From Phorcus lineatus (taxonomy: Eukaryota > Mollusca > Gastropoda > Trochida > Trochidae): a stretch of 64,000 nucleotides of DNA. This document shows positions 56,920 through 64,000 of this stretch, one piece after another. The notes below the pieces were generated by a model. The model was not told where the DNA came from, searched no databases, and saw only the letters and a program-made list of their open reading frames with translations. How positions within the stretch are numbered: position 1 is the first letter of the stretch; each line of letters begins with the position of its first letter. The DNA is taken from contig OV121082.1 in the NCBI GenBank assembly GCA_921293015.1, positions 49,124,971 to 49,188,970 of the forward strand, in the 5' to 3' direction. Both the position numbers and the translations under genes were made by a program.

Positions 56920-58539
56920 TCTCTCTCTAATAAAGCAGTTATTTTCCGCCTAATGCGATTCCCTTCTGTTTGATTTGAGGTGTTGTAATAATTTTGGTCT
57001 TCTAACATTTCTGTAATTTTATTCTGGTAAAACTCTCTATTCATTAACACAACGGCTCCACCTTAGTCCGCTTCTCTGATTATTAAGTCACAATTATTCT
57101 TCAGCTGCTGTAAAGCTCTCTTTTCACCGGCAGATAAATTGTGTTTAATTTGTTTAGTTTGCACAGGTGTTGATTCCACAGCTTCTACAAAGTCATCCAG
57201 ATATTTATTTCTTCCCGGTTAAGGAGTGAATTTTGACTTATTTCTCACTAAACTTTCATTCACAGAATTTAGCGGCTCTTCAGTATCGTCGTTATCACTA
57301 TCATCATCTTTATCTGTGAAATATTCTGTCAAACGTACTTTTCTGGTAAATCTTTTAATTCAGATTTTAAAGTATCCTCATTTCTAGGAGGTGTCGGGGT
57401 AAATTTTAATCCTCTTTTTAGGAGCTTGACTTCGTCGGCAGATAGATGATGACTGCTGAGATTGATGATTTTTGGGTGAGTTATCTTATGTGGGACCGCC
57501 CTCTTACTTGGGTCCTGTGAACATTTTGATACTTGCCTTTTCCTAAAAAATATTTGCTCACAGCTCTCCCAATATAGGTAGTATTCCCATCGTCCTGGGG
57601 TAATTGATGGTTATCGCCGTGTCCTATCTTAACATTTCGTTTTTTTTTCGTTCACACTTTTCTTCATCTTCTGATTTGTTTTCGGATGTGCACGGTAAGA
57701 TCTCCCTGTTTGTTGTCATAAACCTTTAGAAATGCGTATTCGAATGCCCTCCGTATAGAATTGGATGGATTCACTTGAAGATGTGTTTTTCTTCACAGCG
57801 TCAGCAAAGCTATCGGACGGCTTTGTTTTAGACTGTTTTGATCTTGCCTCCTTCATAGTCGGGTAACCACTATATGTACTATTTATTTTTTGGGGAAATA
57901 TAAAGTTTAAAAAAACCAAAAACAGCATACACTGACATCACTGACACACAGGGGACATATGCCTTTTTAGTGAACGGTAAGCTTGATTGAGACCCTCAAA
58001 GTATACGTCCGCCACTCAACACTGGAAACAAGGCATCGCCTACTTTTAAGCATGATGTTGTGAGAATCTAGACATATGCCATATTGGCCTACATGTATAT
58101 GCCAATAAATTTTCACAAATACAAATGTACATATGCAGATTGATATAATTTCATCATAACACTTTAAATATATCTGGTAAAGAATTTTCATAAGAAAGCG
58201 AAGACATAATATCCTGAAATGTTCTTTTTTGTAAGCAATAATAAAAGTTAGTTGAGCTATTAGTGGATTGAGTGTAGAAAATAACTATTCATTTAGCTTT
58301 CAGTCCAAAAAACGTTCAATCCTTTTCCACATGATATCGTCGTTTAGATGACTTTACATTTGATGTAAATTCTGATGTACAGATTTTGATAATTGTAATA
58401 AGTAAAGAATCAATCGTAAAATATGCCACTGATCATGTCGGCCGGTCATATGAAGCCACCATCTCCAACTGAGGTATATGACACCTCAGACGTTTTTCCC
58501 TTGGTATATAATAATTTCGTTGTGCTGTTCGCCCCAAGG

Positions 58540-58660
58540 GTATGCATCCGATTCCTTTGATACGCTCTGCCTCAAGTTCTCCACCGAAAAGTGGACCTGG
58601 TATGATGCAAATGGTATCTGCTCAAACGGAACACTCAATATTCAATTAATATTGCACTCA
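58540..58660 (+). CDS. Possible C-type-lectin-like exon fragment
   Basis: Reads GYASDSFDTLCLKFSTEKWT then WYDANGICSNGTLN, the CTLD first-strand pattern (C ... F ... W-x-x-A ... C ... G) without a convincing remainder; sequence loses the lectin pattern after about 58,640. Sits within a 101-codon ORF (58,478-58,783). Could be a decayed exon from a receptor relative on the opposite strand. Confidence 0.3.
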
Positions 58661-58883
58661 ATATATTGCACCACATTGCAGGCCCTCCCGCGGATAAAAA
58701 ATCATGTTAATGGTATGAACCCAAAATCAATGAGAGTGTCAGTCTATACCTGGGATGTCATGGAAGGTCATGTCATTTGCTAACCGTGCGTTACAATTCT
58801 AAATTCCTTATGAATTGTATGAAGTTACTTTAAACAAAAATAAACGTTCTTTCAATTCTATACCCATGGCCAACACAAAACAA

Positions 58884-59075
58884 CACCGCAATATTTGATA
58901 AATAAGCATCACGTTGATCAATATTTAACCTATACAATTCATATAAAAATAATGAAAATTGGGGCCCAAAAGTAAACATACTTTTAATTCTAGACATTAC
59001 CGCATTATTTGATAAATAAGCATCACGTGGATCAATATTTAACCTTTAGAATATATCAATAATGAAAATCGGGGT
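58884..59075. repeat. Direct repeat, 115-bp spacing
   Basis: ACCGCA[A/T]TATTTGATAAAT followed by AAGCATCACGT[T/G]GATCA occurs at 58,884 and 58,999 with continued similarity for about 75 bp. Confidence 0.75.
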
Positions 59076-59846
59076 GGTCCTTAACTTCTTTGTTGAGTAA
59101 AGATTGATTTTTATATAACAAGAATATCATTTGGCAGGGTGAAGTACTTGAAGAATACTATAAATACTGGCACTTACTTTTTATTCGTCGTAGATACTTA
59201 AAAATCTGTTTCTTTAAACTTGTTTTGAATTTAGTTAGCCTACCTCACAAGGAATTTCTTAAAATGAACAAAGTTTAAAAGAAGTTAATGGGACGCTAAG
59301 AAGTACCATTTTTGTATAATCAGACCGTATCATCCGAGGGAGAAGCATATACAACGTTTTCTTGTCATGTCAAAAGAGAGTTCATCTGTTGATTATATTT
59401 TGTCTGTCGAACTAGCTTACCAGGGTTTCAACGGCCTTGAAACGTAAAGAAAATTGAGTTATCGTTTTTGACTGAAATATCATTCGTCGTGTAATCAAAT
59501 TCTGTAAGCTTGAACATGCTTAATAAGGATTTAAGTGATGTGAGTGAATGTGCAAGAATTGAAAAGGGAAACTTGTTTCCATACATAATGGTGAATGTTG
59601 AAAAATCGAATTTGTAACTAACATTATCTGAAATAATTGATTGATCTAATGTAAACTAGGAACACTGCGTGCGTCATCATCATGATGCGGATGTGAGACC
59701 TCTTCATTGTGAGCTGCTGTAAGTTACTATAGCTACCGGGTGTATTAAAAGTGTACACCAAGAGAAGTGAAAGCCAAAAATGTATCGACTGTGAACAAAT
59801 AAAAAAACGAGTACTTAAATGTAATGTAGGGTAAACGTATATAGAA

Positions 59847-59990
59847 GATATGATATGAGTGTCCATTATACCTACTATGTTTACGACATGATTGCTTAAT
59901 ATTAGTATTTCCCGAGCGAGAGCGAGGGACATACAGAGATTTAGGCACGAGTGTCGTAAACATAGTATGTAATGGACACGAATATGATGT
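59847..59990. repeat. Foldback (MITE-like) hairpin
   Basis: Arms 59,850-59,889 and 59,951-59,990 are inverted copies with a few mismatches (GTGTCCATTA ... ATGTTTACGACA against TGTCGTAAACAT ... TAATGGACAC), loop about 60 bp containing CCCGAGCGAGAGCGAGGG. Confidence 0.7.
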
Positions 59991-60479
59991 TCTGTTTATT
60001 ACCGAAGTCGATAAATCAAAGAAACTAATCAAAATCAACATCCAAGCATAGGCATAAGCGCAATTTGAACACAAAGTCATAGGCGAACTCTGACGTCACA
60101 ATGAAAAAGTGATAGTTTGCCCTAGGGTATGAAAAATATGACCCCCGATATGATTGCCCTCGTAGGAAATAAACATTTGCATGTTCTTGAACAGTGCCAA
60201 TGACTCCTCAATATATTTGTCAGGATAAGGTATGTCCCAGCATGCAGCGTCAATGACATAGTATACATGTACAAGAACGTTAGTGTAACACTGATGGAAG
60301 ATTTAGACCTTTAATGTAATTTCAAAGCTACAGCATGTTCCAGCATGCGTTCATGAAAATGAAAAATAAAAAATCCAAAAAAACCCATAAAAAATCTCAC
60401 GTCTATTAAAAGGCGGGGCACTTGACAAAGGTGTAATTTCACGAAAGGTTTACAGGAGTGTATGGGCCTTCAGGATCAT

Positions 60480-63400
60480 AAATTTGGTGAAATGGTACAT
60501 CCCTGTAATTTATTATTCCACATTTAAGTATATGAATACGAAAACTATTTTACTCTTGGTAGAAGGTTAGCAAGTAGAGAACAGAATCATGAAAAAGAAT
60601 CATGTATCTTATAAAACTTAATGCGGTTTCAAATAAATATCTTCTAGATACAGCACATTTAAATCATCCCCTCAGAGGTTAATTAAGTCAGTTCTTGGGT
60701 AGTAGTATTTGTACATAGAATCCTCAATGGAAACATAGAATCCACAATGGTTGATTAAACTTAACTGCAAGGAAAATTTCGACCGAGCATTCGATCTGTT
60801 CCTATAACAGTTGATACGACAGGAGTTTTCTTCAAATGGGCACAAATATTAATCACAAGGCAGAGGATTGATTGAATAAGCATATGGTGTTGACGTGACA
60901 ATTTTCACCGAATAGAGAACCTAGAATAGTTGCCCACGTGCAACAATGGGTGGTTAAGTAGAGTAACCTATGTGGGAAGAAACTGATTTGACATGTGGGA
61001 TGACAAAATTACATTTTAGACAGGCACCGAGTAGATTGAATTCATGATGTCATCAGGTTGATTTCGTGACCCTCTTGATAAGCAGATAGCACGTACCACC
61101 TGAAAAGAATTCAAACTTCAAAATCATAATTCATCATAAGCATCCTCAGTTAATTCTTTTGTTATAACACATTTGTAAATTGAGGCATATACATGAAACT
61201 TTAAGTTAGTTGATTCAAAATCAAAGGAAAAAGGGAAAATAACATATGATGCTAGTATAGCTACTATTTAACATTATGATTTACCTTTCCTCGCATACAG
61301 AGAAACACCGGATGTGGCTCCATGTCTCCTGATCTAGTCATATGTTCATTGACTTTCTCAAAGACTTTCTGTACAAGTGTGATCTTATCTTCGATGGTCT
61401 TCATCTCTTTGACGGCTTCTGTCAGAGGAATGAAGTTGTCCCCAGGATCTCCAGTGATGAATTTCACATCACTCACAGACACTGACTCTGCAACAATCAA
61501 CATGGATTTATTGTTACAAATGTGTTCGAATGATGTTGTTTGAAAGCACTACATTACTATTCACATTCTTTCAGTGCCCTTTACACTAGAGTTGTTTTTC
61601 TAATCTGTTCCGAAGCTGGGATTATATTATTTACACAACAACCCTTTTCACTTCAGGTTGCATTCCATACATTAAAAAAATATGAACCCTCAATGAAATT
61701 AATACGAATTTCATAATTTATTTATCAAAGAAAATTATAGTACCAGTTGCTTGAGATGAAGTGATCTCCTTTCCTTGCTTTTGTCTTCTCTGAAACATGG
61801 AAAGCCTTTAAAGTGACACTGTGTGAAATGTTTGAATTGCAATTGCAAGACTTGATCAGTCATGTCGTTTTATCGAGAAGTAATGGTTATTTCTGGAAAG
61901 CAACACTGGAATCCTAATCAGCAGAGTACACTTTAAGGTAGAAAGCTGAAGTAATTTGTATATGCTATTACTGTCCAAATAATTGGAACATACACCCCGA
62001 ACTCGCCAGGAGCGAGGAGATATCAGTTGATAAGGTTGCAAAGTTATAAAATGGTAAACCGAAACATTTTCTGTATATTTTGGAAAGTTAACAATAGAGA
62101 GACAGGAAACAACGAAGTCTGTTCAGAAACTTTGTTTTGCGGCAGGATAAGAAGTGCCAAGTGATAGTTGTTAAATAGCTGAAGTTTCATGAAAATTTAA
62201 CCGCTGCCATAGTGCAAAAATGCTAATCAAAATAACAACCCTTCGATTCACTGATCTGACGTAATAATGAAACAATATAATTCTTGACTTTTGCATTTTA
62301 ATGTTGTTAAACAGTTGTTTTAGATTTGAACAAAACATATTAAGAAATGAAGATTTTAGAAAAATTTCATTCACACTAATCCCTACTTTACTTTTGGCCG
62401 TTTTCACATAATCGTTATTCTAAAAAAAAATTCCGAACCTAAAATTTAAAAAAAACCCTATGAGGTCTAGCTCATTGAAACTTGGTGTGTAAACAATCTG
62501 AAAGAAAGAAAGTGCTTGATGTTCACAAAGTTGTTATCCAGATAAAAGGATTTTCAAAAAAAATAACATGATAATGCATCTCACAATGCTTTGCAGAACA
62601 GCTGGAATGGTATAGACGAATGGATTCAGGGCTGAATTAACGGGTAATATGAATACAGCAGTCCATACAAAGGCCTCTCCTCCAAGCGAAACACCAGCTA
62701 GAGCTATGATACCTGTTAGGGAAGAAGCAAATTAACATTAATAAATATACGGATCCAGGAGGAATAGGAAATTTATGGAATAACATATTTATTGCAAAGA
62801 GGTGCGAAGTTTCACTGTAATGGTCATTAATTGCTTGATATGGTGTTAGTATCTCCACGGAATCGTCGCATCTCTTTGCAATAAAGAAGTTGTTCATCCA
62901 TAGATGTCCTATTTCTTCATCACACCAACTTCTAAAATGTCACTAACAGAAGTTAAACGGATCCAGATTCAGTAATTTCATAACATTATTGTATTTGACG
63001 TATGTTCCAAAACACTATATTTGCTAATGTATAATTGGTATATTTAAGGTATTCCCTCAATGCTTAAACTAATGCCATAAGTATTGGCTTTAGGTGAAAC
63101 TCGAAAAACATCCTCATATGTATGTTGAATCCAAAATCATTTGTCCTATTTACATGAATACTACGTAGTTACATAGCCTTCAAACACTCACAACTTTATT
63201 CTGCTTCTTTGAGTGGCATTTTAGAAGTTAGTATGATGAAGAAAGTAGGAAATTTATGGATTAACAACTCTCTTATTGCAAAGAGATGCGACGTTATCAA
63301 GCAAGTGATACTCAAGGTTACAGCATTGTCATCATATACATACGTTGAGGCATGTTTTCTCTATTCTGTCCTCTGCCTGCATCAGCTAAAAACACTCAAT

Positions 63401-64000
63401 TTGTTTGACGTTTAATGAGGCAGCCAATATCTGCTATTGTTGAAATAGGGACTATAAATCCTCATGTAAACACTATACTAATCCGACAAGTATTAAAATG
63501 ACGATTGTCAATAAGTGCTTCTTGGCACCGTAAAACAATGATAACATTTGGCACATTTTTGTCTCCAACCCTGATAAATCCTTTAATGGATTATTTGAAG
63601 AAAGTGTAATAATTAGTAAACAAGATTATACCTCAACTAACTTTCACAATTAGAAGCAAGTTTCAAAACTAAAATTTCTACGTTCACGCAATTTGAGAGA
63701 TCAGTAAAAACAATTTTTCTTACTCATGATCCCGATTGGAAACCAACACAGAAAGTCGGTGGCAACGATAAGAATCAAGCGTTTTGCTATTTTCATCTCC
63801 TGTTCACTTCTCCTTTTTGACTTTATCATCGATGTAGATCGAACTTCTCTGTAAATGCTGAGCTGTCCAATTGCAGTGAATGTAAAAGCAACAAAGTTAA
63901 AACCAACGTAGATTGCGGTTGAGTACATCCATCCAGGTCTTCTTTCAGTCGCATAGGGGAGCGCCAGACAGGCCCCGCTCTGAGAGTAGAACTCCCAGTG
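60480..64000. repeat. Segmental duplication of 130-3,800 (direct)
   Basis: Collinear, same-strand, highly similar copy of the 3' part of the receptor gene including introns, interspersed elements and 3' flank. A notable difference is a deletion of roughly 100 bp near 62,490 (against about 2,150-2,265). The duplication continues past the window edge. Confidence 0.92.
61016..64000 (-). CDS. Receptor gene B (tandem paralogue), 3' part, continues beyond the window
   Basis: Exons: 64,000-63,724 (partial 7TM, TM5-TM6), 62,712-62,585 (TM7), 61,789-61,744, 61,487-61,285, 61,099-61,016 (stop TAA 61,016-61,018). Sizes (128, 46, 203, 84 nt) and phases equal those of gene A and all splice sites are kept. 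Changes include TM7 NPFVY for NPFFY, tail PGDNFIPLTEAV for [19 protein letters not shown] for QQVLEKV, and AICLSRG for AISLSRG. No disabling change in the visible part, so it is likely functional. Its ectodomain lies beyond the right edge. Confidence 0.88.

Larger units (their letters stand above)
53985..57930 (-). mobile_element. Penelope-like element 2 (RT plus GIY-YIG), interrupted
   Basis: Minus-strand element. 57,700-57,930 and 57,350-57,480 carry N-terminal coding scraps (NLSSHHLSADEVKLLKRGLK, KFTPTPPRN). 56,920-57,250 has LKNNCDLIIREAD then a stop in place of K before GG (the AD-K-GG motif) and VVLMNREFYQNKITEML. RT core at 56,239-56,919, C-terminal domain at 55,930-56,106 and 54,157-54,690, hammerhead-like motif at 54,008-54,043. 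Interrupted by element F at 54,698-55,927. Stops and frameshifts in several places make it non-functional. Confidence 0.85.
57931..60469. other. Mostly unassigned region with small repeats
   Basis: Contains a lectin-like exon candidate (58,540-58,660), a 115-bp-spaced direct repeat and a foldback hairpin, listed separately. Remaining short ORFs (59,624-60,080 minus) have no recognised domain. Confidence 0.4.

Overview
The window is eukaryotic nuclear DNA: AT-rich, with split genes using GT/AG introns, several classes of animal transposon, and no bacterial operons or CRISPR. The protein architecture (a GRL101/RXFP-like leucine-rich-repeat GPCR carrying LDLa, C-type lectin and von Willebrand A modules), Penelope-like retroelements, a BEL/Pao retrotransposon with a DPGS-type protease, a 2A-bearing LINE and Tc1-like remnants point to an aquatic invertebrate, most likely a lophotrochozoan (mollusc, brachiopod or annelid grade). 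That placement is inference; no species marker was identified.

Layout. (1) 655-21,980, minus strand: one large receptor gene in at least 17 exons, all joined by canonical or near-canonical splice sites in consistent phase (about 1,458 codons): vWA - vWA - C-type lectin - linker - LDLa repeats - LRR - 7TM - cytoplasmic tail with stop. A possible further 5' exon lies at 24,812-24,926. (2) Its long intron (10,638-17,736) holds an old repeat, a Penelope-like remnant, and inside the hammerhead-ribozyme-like motif of that remnant a 4-kb palindromic pair of DNA transposons that themselves contain insertions. (3) 22,000-31,650: Tc1-like remnant, repeat-bounded DNA, a tRNA-derived SINE and some weak plus-strand exon candidates. 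(4) 31,650-36,633: a broken LINE with a 2A-like motif at the ORF1 start, its endonuclease split by a 1.24-kb element with near-perfect 27-bp terminal inverted repeats. (5) 36,640-43,260: a nearly complete but frameshifted BEL/Pao element without recognised LTRs. (6) 43,440-53,700: SINE, Tc1 remnant, minisatellite, LINE remnant and long stretches without identifiable genes. (7) 53,985-57,930, minus: a second Penelope-like element with a hammerhead-like motif at its 3' end, interrupted by an element built of seven 145-bp units. (8) 60,480-64,000: a direct duplication of 130-3,800, i.e. the 3' end of a second, tandem receptor gene on the same strand, continuing past the window end.

How it fits together: the host content is a head-to-tail receptor pair with adhesive and ligand-binding ectodomains in front of a class A GPCR. 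The roughly 36-39 kb between them is mostly transposable-element debris, much of it nested so that insertion order can be read. All retroelement coding regions seen carry frameshifts or stops, so none looks autonomous. Exon boundaries were derived by hand from splice signals and phase; domain and family names rest on motif recognition without database searches.
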